From assembly GCF_009177095.1 (NCBI RefSeq), contig NZ_AP021861.1:6740501-6804500 (forward strand): a stretch of DNA of 64,000 nt, given 5' to 3'. Position numbers and translations under genes: made by a program. The notes under the pieces were generated by a model. That model was not told the DNA's origin, ran no database searches, and worked only from the letters and a program-made list of their open reading frames with translations. Source of the DNA: Lacipirellula parvula. GTDB taxonomy: Bacteria > Planctomycetota > Planctomycetia > Pirellulales > Lacipirellulaceae. Positions 25,586-33,683 of this stretch are shown piece after piece. Within the stretch, counting starts at the first letter, position 1. The number at the start of each line of letters is the position of its first letter.

Positions 25586-26014
25586 TCAGGGCGGAGCTAG
25601 TTCCAAGCTAGTCGCCGCTTCTGTACGAGGTTCGCTAAACGCTCCGCTTGAATCGACGTCAACGACGAAAGTATCCCTTTTTCTAACATAGACGCTCACG
25701 GCGAATCCAGTAGGAATCGCGGGTATGGAAAGCAGCATCCCTACATTAACTTTGACAAACTGAGATTTCGAAAACAGCAGTGACTTCCCCTTAATCTCCG
25801 CGCGCTCTTGCTCATCGACAACCAGGCGAGTGATGATTAGTCGATCGTCGACGAACTCGATCTTGTCCGCAACTGCAATCAGCTCGCCCAGTTGCTGCTC
25901 GCAACTCTGGAGATCTCGGATCGCATCATCGCTGGCGCCGCACCCAACGAGCGCGCTGCAGATAGCGACTGCGAACAAGAAATGGTTGCGAATCTTCGTT
26001 TGCGGCGCCCACAT
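25586..26014 (-). CDS. Putative lipoprotein
   Basis: The start is set at MWAPQTKIRNHFLFAVAICS because GGGGAG lies about 10 bases before it. The hydrophobic stretch ends at the lipobox LVGC, predicting lipid attachment of that Cys. The mature part of about 120 residues is mixed alpha/beta (DLQSCEQQLGELIAVADKI, SVYVRKRDTFVVDVD). No family was recognised. The composition is slightly more AT-rich than the neighbours. Confidence 0.72.
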   Translation of the reverse strand: MWAPQTKIRNHFLFAVAICSALVGCGASDDAIRDLQSCEQQLGELIAVADKIEFVDDRLIITRLVVDEQERAEIKGKSLLFSKSQFVKVNVGMLLSIPAIPTGFAVSVYVRKRDTFVVDVDSSGAFSEPRTEAATSLELAPP

Positions 26015-26145
26015 GTCGAATTGACTCCCCTCGCCGGAGGCCGTGTGCCAAGAGATCATGATGGTATCTCTCAATTCAATTAATCCAGCAAGACGGTATA
26101 CTAACGCGATCAAGTCAATTCATCGAATCACCGGAGACTGTCGCG

Positions 26146-26352
26146 ATGGGGCAAGAGACTGTGCGGATCATTTTGGACAACGGCTCGGAGCTCGTAATCA
26201 GCGTCCGTAACATCGCCTACGTCCACTTCGTCCCCGCCGGCGTCGGCGCCACGGCGAAGGCCGACGTCTTCTTCGTCGGCAGCGAACGCCCCCTCGGCAT
26301 GGGCGAAGCCGCCGCGATCCAACTCCGCGAAGCGCTCGCCAATCTCGGCTAG
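26146..26352 (+). CDS. Small protein, 68 residues
   Basis: A CGGAGA precedes the ATG. The product begins MGQETVRIILDNGSELVISV and has a compact beta pattern with RNIAYVHFVP, then a helix GMGEAAAIQLREALANL. The gene ends with the TAG that opens repeat B4. No family was recognised. Confidence 0.7.
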   Translation: MGQETVRIILDNGSELVISVRNIAYVHFVPAGVGATAKADVFFVGSERPLGMGEAAAIQLREALANLG

Positions 26353-26441
26353 CCCCGGGCTCCGCCCGGGGGTCGGTAACCATACCGATAGGCCTAGTCG
26401 CGCGTACTACTATCCAACCCCCGGGCAGAGCCCGGGGCTAA
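26349..26441. repeat. Family B palindromic repeat, copy B4 (full), supplies a stop codon
   Basis: CTAGCCCCGGGCTCCGCCCG to CCGGGCAGAGCCCGGGGCTA. The first TAG (26350-26352) is the stop codon of the 68-residue gene. Confidence 0.88.
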
Positions 26442-26590
26442 ACTCATCGCCAACCCGTCAAACCCCGCACTACCAGCATAAAAACCCTACCAACGCCCCC
26501 AATTCCGAGTGCTACACTTGCACTTAACGAGCGCCGACGGCGGCCGCGGGGTGCGGTCGTAACGGTCGGCCGACGATGGGAGTGCGGGCG

Positions 26591-27745
26591 ATGCGTCTCA
26601 GTGCGTGGTTGTTGGCGGTGTTGTGCGGACTCTCGATTAGCGTCAAGGGTGGTCGCGCGTCGGCCGACGCCGACAACGGCGAGCTCGATTGGGATCCCGC
26701 GACGACCTCGGTCTTCATCGTCGGCATCCTCGAGTGGGAACGCAGCGATCTCTACGGTTCCTTTCCTGCGTGCATGCCCAATCGCCGCGACGAACAGCTC
26801 GCCCAGTTCTTCCGCAAGGCGGGCGTCCCTGAAGAGCGGCTCGTCTACCTGCAAGACAGCGAAGCGACCAAAGCCCGCATCAAGAAGGAACTGAAGCAGC
26901 TCCTCGACGAGACCGACGAAGGCGAGATGGTCGTCATCTATTTCGCTGGCCACGGCTATCGCGACGAGGATAGCAACGAAACCTGGTTCGCCTGCTACGA
27001 CGCCGGCGACGAAAACGAAAGCGGCTGGGGCGTGCCGGAGATCTTCGACGCCGTCGAGAACCACTTCAGCGGCGACCGCGCGCTGTTGCTCGCCGACTGC
27101 TGCCACTCGGGCGCCCTCTACGACGAAGCGAAGGTTCGCGCCCCCGACTCCGACGTCACCTACGGCGTGATCACGTCGTCATACGCGCACAACACCTCGA
27201 CCGGCAACTGGACCTTCACCGACTCGCTCCTTTCGGGATGGCGTGGCGAAGGCGCCGTCGATCTCAACGGCAACGGTTACGTCGAACTCCGCGAGATCGC
27301 CCGCTACGGCGAGCTGGAACTGGCGTTCATCGAGGGGCAGAAGTCGATGTTCTACGCCAGCGAAGAGTTTCCGCGGGCGGCCGCCCTGGCAGAAGTTGAA
27401 GAAGAAAAAACGCCGCGCGTCGGCGAGCGCGTCGAAGTCGAGTGGAAGGGCAAGTGGTTCCGCGCGAAGACGATCGCCGTCGACGGCGACCAGGTGCAGG
27501 TCCACTACAACGGCTTCTCGTCCGACACCGACGAGTGGGTCGGCCCCGACCGCGTCCGCCCCTACTACCCGGCCCAGTTCGCCGAGGGGGATCAGGTCGA
27601 AGTGATGTGGGACAAGGACGAGAAGTGGTACCCGGCCCGCATCGAACGCGGCTGGTTCGGCCTGCACAAAGTGCGCTACGATGGGTTCGATTCGTCGAGC
27701 GACGAATGGGTCGGCCCAGGCAAAGTGCGGCTGCGGGTGGAGTGA
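26591..27745 (+). CDS. Secreted metacaspase (peptidase C14) with two Tudor-knot domains
   Basis: The start at MRLSAWLLAVLCGLSISVKG has GGGAG at good spacing and gives a signal peptide; an ATG 15 bases upstream lacks one. Residues of about 40-250 form a caspase-like domain: TSVFIVGILEWE, catalytic His 121 in IYFAGHGYRD, and Cys 171 in LLADCCHSGA. A Glu/Asp-rich acidic pocket is plausible from DEQLAQFF. Two Tudor-knot (chromo-barrel-like) units follow at about 281-331 and 335-384, each with W(F/Y)xAxxI then DEWVGPxxVR. Bacterial metacaspases cut after Arg/Lys and are calcium-linked. The C-terminal pair resembles modules that bind nucleic acid or peptide in eukaryotes. The 384-residue fusion is unusual for a secreted protein. 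Confidence 0.88.
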   Translation: MRLSAWLLAVLCGLSISVKGGRASADADNGELDWDPATTSVFIVGILEWERSDLYGSFPACMPNRRDEQLAQFFRKAGVPEERLVYLQDSEATKARIKKELKQLLDETDEGEMVVIYFAGHGYRDEDSNETWFACYDAGDENESGWGVPEIFDAVENHFSGDRALLLADCCHSGALYDEAKVRAPDSDVTYGVITSSYAHNTSTGNWTFTDSLLSGWRGEGAVDLNGNGYVELREIARYGELELAFIEGQKSMFYASEEFPRAAALAEVEEEKTPRVGERVEVEWKGKWFRAKTIAVDGDQVQVHYNGFSSDTDEWVGPDRVRPYYPAQFAEGDQVEVMWDKDEKWYPARIERGWFGLHKVRYDGFDSSSDEWVGPGKVRLRVE

Positions 27746-27766
27746 GCGGCGGCGGCGGTCGCCACT

Positions 27767-28303
27767 CTACTGCGACACTGCTGCAGTTTCGCCGCCAAGT
27801 TCTCCGAATGAATCGAATGTTTCATCGAGCAACTTAACGTCGAGACTGCGCGCACCAACCGAAAGAACTTCAGCTTCGACGTACGTCCCATTCGGGTAGC
27901 GTCTTTGCTCAGAAGAGACTCTGCCGCGGTAAGTGGAATGCACGATTTCCAGCCGCTGTAGATAGCCTGTATTGATAATCGTTCCGTGCACCACCTCTCC
28001 GACGCTTGGCGTCGGCTCGGTAGCTGGGTACGGCATGAGTTCCATCGTCTCGCGCCACTCAACGCTCCGAGAGCCGCATGCGGGGCACTTAGTGCGCACT
28101 TCTCCGCCGCACGGTACGAGGTCCGCGCGTTGGAACGCCTTCCCGCACCCATTGCATGGCGAGATTTCAAATCGTCGATTCCGGGAGCGAACGACCTGCA
28201 CAACGCCGCAGGCGTCGCATGCGAATAGCGAAGCGAACTGGTCGAGAGATTCCTGGCCTTTATGGCCGCATCGCCGACAGACGCTGCCAACGACGCAAGA
28301 CAT
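27767..28303 (-). CDS. Zinc-ribbon protein with C-terminal OB/S1-like part
   Basis: AGGA lies upstream of the ATG. The first 85 residues hold four Cys pairs (CRRCG, CDACG, CNGCG, CPACG), which make two zinc ribbons. The rest has the pattern of an S1/OB domain: SVGEVVHGTIINTGYLQRLEIV, then GRVSSEQRRYPNGTYVEAEVLSV and DVKLLDE. This suggests nucleic-acid binding (inference). It has 178 residues, no membrane segment, and converges with the metacaspase gene. Confidence 0.72.
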   Translation of the reverse strand: MSCVVGSVCRRCGHKGQESLDQFASLFACDACGVVQVVRSRNRRFEISPCNGCGKAFQRADLVPCGGEVRTKCPACGSRSVEWRETMELMPYPATEPTPSVGEVVHGTIINTGYLQRLEIVHSTYRGRVSSEQRRYPNGTYVEAEVLSVGARSLDVKLLDETFDSFGELGGETAAVSQ

Positions 28304-28427
28304 AATCTGTCATCCTAAGAGGAACCGAAATCAGAGAAGCAGACGCGAACGATTTTACGATACCATACTCACTCATATCACCTATATAGCAACCAGCCTG
28401 CCGGAGTGCGGCGGCTGAGCAGCGGAG

Positions 28428-29021
28428 ATGAATAACGTGAGCACGATCGCTCTCCATAAGCCAACCGACGCTGCGCTGCGACAGTTCATCGCCGAGCAGC
28501 ACGCCCTCCCCTTCACTTACGAAGGCGTCGGCGCCACTGCCGACGAAGCGGCGATCCCCGCCGGCTATGCCGTTGATCGCATGAGCATCGCACTCGGCCG
28601 CGGCGAAGCCGCTTTCACCGCAGCAAAGCAAGGTCTCCAGGCGTGGCAGCAGTTCCAACTCGGCTGGTGCGAGGCGTGGCCGCGCACGACGCCGATCCGC
28701 CATGACGAAACGGTGGCCGTCGTCGCCCGGAGTATGGGCACGTGGTGGACGAACGCAGCGCGGATCGTTTACGTCATCGACGAAGCCAATCGTTTCGGCT
28801 TCGCATACGGCACGTTGCCGGGGCACGTCGAGATGGGCGAAGAGCTGTTTCTCCTGGAGCGTGATCCAGCCAGCGGCGAGACGAGCTACAGCATCCTCGC
28901 CTTCTCGCGCCCGCGACATCCGCTCGCGAAGCTCGGCCGGCCCATGGTGCGACGACTGCAACAACGCTTTCGCGACGACTCCGCCGCCGCGATGCAGCGG
29001 TGGATCAAGCAGCAAGCGTGA
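28428..29021 (+). CDS. DUF1990 family protein
   Basis: The 197-residue protein has the DUF1990 layout: LPFTYEGVGAT near the N-terminus, then LGRGEAAFTAAKQGLQAWQQFQLGWCEAW, and RIVYVIDEANRFGFAYGTLPGHVEMGEELF. It ends in a helix rich in Arg/Gln (RRLQQRFRDDSAAAMQRWI). The family has no established biochemistry. GGAG fits better to a GTG at 28437 than to the ATG at 28428, so the true start may be three codons later. Confidence 0.88.
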   Translation: MNNVSTIALHKPTDAALRQFIAEQHALPFTYEGVGATADEAAIPAGYAVDRMSIALGRGEAAFTAAKQGLQAWQQFQLGWCEAWPRTTPIRHDETVAVVARSMGTWWTNAARIVYVIDEANRFGFAYGTLPGHVEMGEELFLLERDPASGETSYSILAFSRPRHPLAKLGRPMVRRLQQRFRDDSAAAMQRWIKQQA

Positions 29022-29035
29022 GTGGCGCCGTTCTC

Positions 29036-29062
29036 CTAGCCCCGGGCGGAGCCCGGGGCTAG
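29036..29062. repeat. Family B core palindrome, copy B5 (27 bp)
   Basis: Only the inner hairpin CTAGCCCCGGGCGGAGCCCG... remains. It sits between converging genes ending at 29021 and 29090. Confidence 0.8.
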
Positions 29063-29089
29063 AAGTGCGAAAGCGAACGGCAATGCGAG

Positions 29090-29719
29090 CTAAACCGCAC
29101 GCCGGCGACGAAACGCCGCGAGCCCCATGCACGCCGCACCGGCAATCGCCAAGCTCGAAGGCTCCGGCACCGCCGATACGTTGAACAGCAGCGAGTAGTT
29201 GAATGGCGTATCGATGTCTTCCATCAGCATCGTGTAGACGCCGCTCGCCACCGGGACGGTGAACTCCGGCGGGTTCGCATTCTCGTGAATCATAGAAAGC
29301 AGATCGCTCCCGGCATCACTTGAATGAACGTGAGCCCAGCCCATCAACGAGAAGCCGAGAATATCGAAGCCGAACCCATCGAGCCACGGCGAGCCTGGCT
29401 GCAACGCGAAGAACGAGGCGCCGAACGCACTCTGATTCGAGTACGAAACAATCGTGATTGAATCGAGTTGCAGACCGGCGGGAATCGTCAGTGCCAAGAG
29501 ATCGTAGTCGACGGTCCCGACGCTGTGATCGGTGCCCGCGCTGCCGATGAGGGCGTTGGCGCCAGCCTCAAGCACGAACGGCGTGGGCGACGCCGCAACG
29601 CTCGAGAGCTCGCCTTGAACGCTCTCGTTGTACGAAGCGGCCGCCGCGAACGGCGCCGTCAGACAAGTGGAGATAATGACCAGACCAACCGCCGTTGCGC
29701 GCATACAAGAGAAACTCAT
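29090..29719 (-). CDS. PEP-CTERM sorted secreted protein
   Basis: An AGGGG site precedes the ATG at 29719. The signal peptide ends near AAASYNE. The central part of about 150 residues is a beta-rich domain (DYDLLALTIPAGLQLDSITIV, GVYTMLMEDIDTPFNYSL) typical of PEP-CTERM cargo. It ends AVPEPSSLAIAGAACMGLAA plus RRRR, the exosortase target. No dockerin is present, unlike the proteins at 3944, 10401 and 46262. The role is unknown. Confidence 0.88.
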   Translation of the reverse strand: MSFSCMRATAVGLVIISTCLTAPFAAAASYNESVQGELSSVAASPTPFVLEAGANALIGSAGTDHSVGTVDYDLLALTIPAGLQLDSITIVSYSNQSAFGASFFALQPGSPWLDGFGFDILGFSLMGWAHVHSSDAGSDLLSMIHENANPPEFTVPVASGVYTMLMEDIDTPFNYSLLFNVSAVPEPSSLAIAGAACMGLAAFRRRRAV

Positions 29720-29958
29720 CAATGCCCCTGTCGTTGGTTGCCGCCGCCTCTCTTATGTTGTTCCTTCGAGCCCGCCGCCATGGCAGCTGGCTCTCTCGTC
29801 ACTGTAGTTACCCCCCGAAATTGTCGCCACAGCGGGGGCGATTCCTGGGGCATGCGGCAGTGTGCAGAAGGCCGGATTTAACCGTTTTAGGACGTAGAAC
29901 GAGAGCCGGTTGCGCGATGGCGAGAAAATCGACGCCCAGCAGCTGCGAATGAGAGCGG

Positions 29959-30507
29959 TCAACCGCCGCACAACTCGTCGTGAACCATCACCGTCCAGGC
30001 GCCCAGCGTCCCCTGTGGATTGAACTCCGCCTCCATGCAAACGTCAGCGCTGGTGTAGTAGAGAATGACTTCGCCGTCGTCCTCGTCGCGATCGATCCGC
30101 TGCGGCTCGCCAACGATGCGGATGAACTCGTCGATCGTCGTGGCATCGGTCAACTCGCCGCGGCCTTCAATGCGCGGCCGGCAAAACTTCGCGCCGGGCA
30201 ACGGCGCCGAGTACGTGCCGTCGCCGATGTGAAACATCACCTCCGCAAATTTCCCTTCGTCGAACTCGATCATCATCCCGCGGCGGCCGTAGAGCAGCAT
30301 GGCGTTGTCGGCGGTCCGAAAGCGACGGCAGCGTTCAGGTCGGCCGAGAAATTCGGCGTTGGCGATCGAATCGCCCAACCGAAAGGCGCCAATACTAAAT
30401 GGCTCCAAGCGAATTGCCGGCAGCGGCTGATCGGAAACCGACCAGTTTCGCGTCGGATCCACTGGGCGATACCACAGGAAGTCGAGCCAAGTTTCGTAGC
30501 CGAACAT
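29959..30507 (-). CDS. Hypothetical protein, 182 residues
   Basis: The product starts MFGYETWLDFLWYRPVDPTR and contains alternating strands and acidic loops, with DNAMLLYGRRGMMIEFDEGKF and IVGEPQRIDRDEDDGEVILYY. It has no signal peptide, membrane segment or Cys motif. The LGDSIANAEFLGRPE segment and the strand pattern resemble cytoplasmic planctomycete proteins of unknown function. No ribosome site is clear. Confidence 0.7.
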   Translation of the reverse strand: MFGYETWLDFLWYRPVDPTRNWSVSDQPLPAIRLEPFSIGAFRLGDSIANAEFLGRPERCRRFRTADNAMLLYGRRGMMIEFDEGKFAEVMFHIGDGTYSAPLPGAKFCRPRIEGRGELTDATTIDEFIRIVGEPQRIDRDEDDGEVILYYTSADVCMEAEFNPQGTLGAWTVMVHDELCGG

Positions 30508-30953
30508 TGATTAAAAAACCCTAACAATGGTTGCACGCCACAGGGGTGAAGTCAGATGATCGTGGCAACGCGCCGATGCGGCAAGATGCAACGCGGCGTT
30601 GTCAGATTGATTCGCCGCACGGCGTGGCAAGGCCTCCGCATTGCACAAACTATAACACGACCAACTTGCCGGTTTTCTGCCGAGACGCAAAGGGGATTGA
30701 TTGGTAAAGTAACTCCGTGCTCCTGCGGGTAGCCGCGATGCGGCCGACAGTCATCAGCCGGGGGGCGTTGGACCTCGTTTACGGACATGCTCGATCGGCC
30801 GGCGAGAACTCGCCGCCCGACAACCGACCTCGCGGTCAGGCAATTGAGCAGACGACCAACTCGAACCGACGTCCCGCCTCTCCGGCTAATGACTGTCGCC
30901 ATTCACGGGCGACCCATTCATTGGCAGGATGACTGAGCGTTTGTAACGCTCCC
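30508..30953. other. Intergenic region without recognised gene
   Basis: About 440 bases between the hypothetical gene and repeats B6/A5. The frames here have no start signals or motifs that I trust. Confidence 0.4.
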
Positions 30954-31166
30954 TCTAGCCCCGGGCTCCGCCCGGGGGTCGCTCACCACTCCGGTTGGCG
31001 ACGCCCCGCCGCAATCATCATCGCGCGTGATGTCACCCAATCTGAACGCTGTAGCCCCCTCCCCCTTGAGGGGAGGGATGGGGAGGGGGTGGAACCCGGG
31101 TACTCGCTTCAATCACCCCTCCCTAACCCTCCCTCTCGAGGGGAGGGGACCTCAGGGTTCTGTTTA
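30954..31166. repeat. Adjacent repeats B6 (left half) and A5
   Basis: B6 at 30954-31038 opens CTAGCCCCGGGCTCCGCCCG but lacks the right arm. A5 at about 31047-31166 runs from TGTAGCCCCCTCCCCCTTGA to GGGGACCTCAGGG. A5 ends about 30 bases after the minus-strand stop of the DUF1559 gene. Confidence 0.85.
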
Positions 31167-31196
31167 TCTGCGATTCGCCGCAAAGGCTCCGGCCGA

Positions 31197-32240
31197 TCAC
31201 GGCCAGTCACCCGCCTCATCCCCCGCAATCGTCGACAGCGCTCGATAAACAGCCAGTTCCGCCGCCGCCTCCAGAAACCGCACGCTGCCGTCGCAGTTCA
31301 AAAAGAACCCGCCGCCGGCATGGTCGCTGCGGAAGTTGCTCGTCGCGTGCGTGCCGCCGTTGGTCGTGCTGCGGCAATCGGTGATTGCCGCCTCGTCGAC
31401 GAGCGTGCTCGTCACCGGCCGCTTGCCGAGCGACTCGACTGTCGCCGCGTAGATGCCGGCGTAAGGGTAGCCGCCTGCCGCAATCTCGTTGTTGCCGAGG
31501 TTGCCGATCATCCACGGCACGTCGACCCGCGGCGGTTCGACGCCTGGCGGCTCCACCGCTTCGTTACACCCAGGCCTCACGCACACCGGCCACGTCTCGC
31601 CGCCGGCCGCTTCGCCCATCGCGATCGTGCGACTCGTCCCGTCGCCAATCTGGCACAGCTTCGTCGGCTCGGCGTAGCCCGCGGCCACGATGTGGAACAC
31701 GCCGCGCTCGCTGTCGGGAAACTCGTTCGCTAGACACCACGCATCGGTCGCGCCGCGCGAGTAGGCGTAATCGGTCGTCGCCAGCCGCACGCCGGCGGGA
31801 ATGCCGAGCTGTTCGTAAATCTGGTTCGCGACCGTCTGCACGCCGTTGCTGGGGCACGTGAAAAGCGGAATCGGCGTCGCCAAAATCTCCGGCAGTTGTT
31901 TCCAGTAGTCGAGCGATTGATTCCAACGCAAGGTCACCGCACCCTGCTCCAAATACGGGAGCGTCGCGACGTTGGCGTTCGCTAAAATCTGCGGCCCGCT
32001 GGCGCCAAGGGTCATCCGCGCGCCAGCCGGCAGATGGCCGAGCGCCGCTTCATGATTCAGCAGTCCTAGCCCCATTTGCTTGAAATTGTTCTGACAGCTC
32101 GAACGCCGCGCCGCCTCGCGCGCCGACTGCACCGCCGGCAACAACAGCGCGACGAGCAGGCCGATGATGGCGATTACAACCAACAACTCAACGAGCGTGA
32201 ACGCCCAGCGGCGTGAACTAGCGCAAGGAACCATGTGCAT
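31197..32240 (-). CDS. DUF1559 protein with type IV pilin-like N-terminus
   Basis: The start is placed at the ATG giving MHMVPCASSRRWAFTLVELL, because the pilin cleavage/methylation motif FTLVELLVVIAIIGLLVALLLPAVQ must sit near the N-terminus. The frame upstream runs through repeat H2. A DUF1559 body follows with AREAARRSSCQNNFKQMGLGLLNHE. It ends with the usual H-X-DG pattern, HAGGGFFLNCDGSVRFL. The product is 347 residues. These proteins are abundant in planctomycetes and are thought to be secreted by a type II or IV pilus-like machine; the function is open. Confidence 0.92.
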   Translation of the reverse strand: MHMVPCASSRRWAFTLVELLVVIAIIGLLVALLLPAVQSAREAARRSSCQNNFKQMGLGLLNHEAALGHLPAGARMTLGASGPQILANANVATLPYLEQGAVTLRWNQSLDYWKQLPEILATPIPLFTCPSNGVQTVANQIYEQLGIPAGVRLATTDYAYSRGATDAWCLANEFPDSERGVFHIVAAGYAEPTKLCQIGDGTSRTIAMGEAAGGETWPVCVRPGCNEAVEPPGVEPPRVDVPWMIGNLGNNEIAAGGYPYAGIYAATVESLGKRPVTSTLVDEAAITDCRSTTNGGTHATSNFRSDHAGGGFFLNCDGSVRFLEAAAELAVYRALSTIAGDEAGDWP

Positions 32241-32262
32241 TGTCGTAACGGGGTGCAACAAG

Positions 32263-32355
32263 TTGCGAGAGGCGTCTCCGACGCCGATGGCGGCCGCTGC
32301 CAGGCTCAGCAGTGACTGCGCGACATCTGTTCGGGATCGGAGATCCCTCCCGCAA
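32263..32355. repeat. Family H double palindrome, copy H2
   Basis: Left arm 32263-32290 (TTGCGAGAGGCGTCTCCGAC) and right arm 32332-32355 (ending ATCCCTCCCGCAA) pair. Each arm also folds on itself, GGCGTC/GACGCC in the left and GGGATC/GATCCC in the right. It ends 23 bases before the start of the pilin-like gene. It also encodes the last ~16 residues of the XRE gene. Confidence 0.8.
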
Positions 32356-33046
32356 CTCTTTCGAATCCGCACTCCTGCGCCTGATCCGAGCTAAGAATCA
32401 GCGGCGTCGCGGCCGGTCGGCCATGCCCCGGCGCCAAGTACTCGTCCATTCGCAGCAGCCGCTCCTGCTCGAACTGGAAGACGTACAAAAACTGCATCCA
32501 TTGCTGCCGACCATCATCGAGTCGCACCTGTTGCCCGCCCCGCATAACGACGACGTCGCCGCCGCCGGTCGGCGCTTCAACGTAGTAGTCGCCATCGCCG
32601 CAGACCTCCCAGAAGCGGTAGCCATTCTCGACGAACTGCTGAACCCCCTCGATCCCGCGGTATTCGCCGCGAAGGATCGCCCCCGCCGAGAAGTTAGGGA
32701 GATGCGTTTCGATCTGCATCGTGATGTCGCGATGGGCCAGATCGTACAGATCAGACGAGTCGTGTTGTTCAGCGACCCGCTTCAGCCCGGCGGTCAGCCG
32801 TTCGACGTGCCGCTTCCAGCGCAGGTGCAGATCAACTTCGGCGCAGGGAATGATGATCTCGGTAACCGGCACTCCCAGCCCGCCGGCGATGAATTCCAAA
32901 AAACTCCGCTTCAGCGGGTTGCCCCGCTCGGCGTTGCGAATGGTGCGCTCAGAAACGCCCGATCGCACGGCGAGTTCGAGCTGCGTTAATCCGAGCGCAC
33001 GCCGAAGGTTGGCGAGCTTCGCGCCATGAGGCTGCAACGAAGGCAT
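32306..33046 (-). CDS. XRE-family HTH regulator with SnoaL/NTF2-like domain
   Basis: The start ATG at 33046 has GAGAG upstream. Residues of about 6-60 form a helix-turn-helix: LRRALGLTQLELAVRSGVSERTIRNAERG, a textbook XRE pattern. From about 85 to 220 the protein resembles a SnoaL-like cone (QIETHLPNFSAGAILRGEYRGIEGVQQFVENGYRFW, then FLYVFQFEQERLLRMDEYL), which could bind a small ligand. The last residues ERVAGGISDPEQMSRSHC are encoded by repeat H2. The gene reads towards the pilin-like gene with only 65 bases between. Confidence 0.85.
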   Translation of the reverse strand: MPSLQPHGAKLANLRRALGLTQLELAVRSGVSERTIRNAERGNPLKRSFLEFIAGGLGVPVTEIIIPCAEVDLHLRWKRHVERLTAGLKRVAEQHDSSDLYDLAHRDITMQIETHLPNFSAGAILRGEYRGIEGVQQFVENGYRFWEVCGDGDYYVEAPTGGGDVVVMRGGQQVRLDDGRQQWMQFLYVFQFEQERLLRMDEYLAPGHGRPAATPLILSSDQAQECGFERVAGGISDPEQMSRSHC

Positions 33047-33683
33047 GAACAACGACTCTCAAGTGATCGCGACGCCGCCGTGCCGCGTGAAGGAAAAGGA
33101 ACAACTGAAAAGGGACTCTCGACTCCACCGCTAGCGTCGCTTCTCCGTCGAGGGAGAGCAGCGATCGTGAACCACGAGGTCAACTTTCCGTTTTCTTGCC
33201 GTCAATGCTAGTCGCCTATTTGGGGGATAAACGCTAATGTCACAAACTCATCGGGTTAAGAAATTCGTCGTTTTCCGACCTATTCGTAAACATCTCTGAT
33301 TGATTGCGGAATCAAATTTGCCATAACCCGCACCCGCAGGTTTCTTGTGGAGGCAATCGCTCGTGTCTCGTACTTCACTGCGAGAGCGCTGCCCCGTTTT
33401 CGCAGTGAATTAGGTAGCCGGCGCCGCGCGTACGGCCTACGACGCTGGCGTCGGCTGCCGATTTCACGCGAGCTAAGGCAATCCATTCGCACTGCTCAGT
33501 GATCGCTTAGCGCGCAGTGTAGAGAACTGCTGGCAACTTGTATCGAGCAACTGTCGCTGCGATTGGGGTGATTACCCCAGCGCAGCGAGATGACGCGCAG
33601 TTTTGAGAGATCGAGAGTTTGCGACGACTGCCTCGGAAACATTTTCTCGATGCCGTCGCTCCGCAAAACGAAGCGCACCGGCG
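33047..33683. other. Intergenic region with hairpins, no gene
   Basis: About 640 bases hold no credible gene. TTCACTGCGA at 33374 pairs exactly with TCGCAGTGAA at 33400 (16-base loop). A CTGCG-GGGGT-GATT-ACCCC-CGCAG stem lies at about 33552-33583. The middle part is AT-richer than the neighbours. Either hairpin could be part of a leader or an RNA, but nothing identifies it. Confidence 0.45.

Noticed and set aside
28260-29132. 290-codon minus-strand frame
   Set aside because: It is antisense to the DUF1990 gene and runs into repeat B5.
31089-31733. 214-codon plus-strand frame
   Set aside because: It begins inside repeat A5 and is antisense to the DUF1559 gene.
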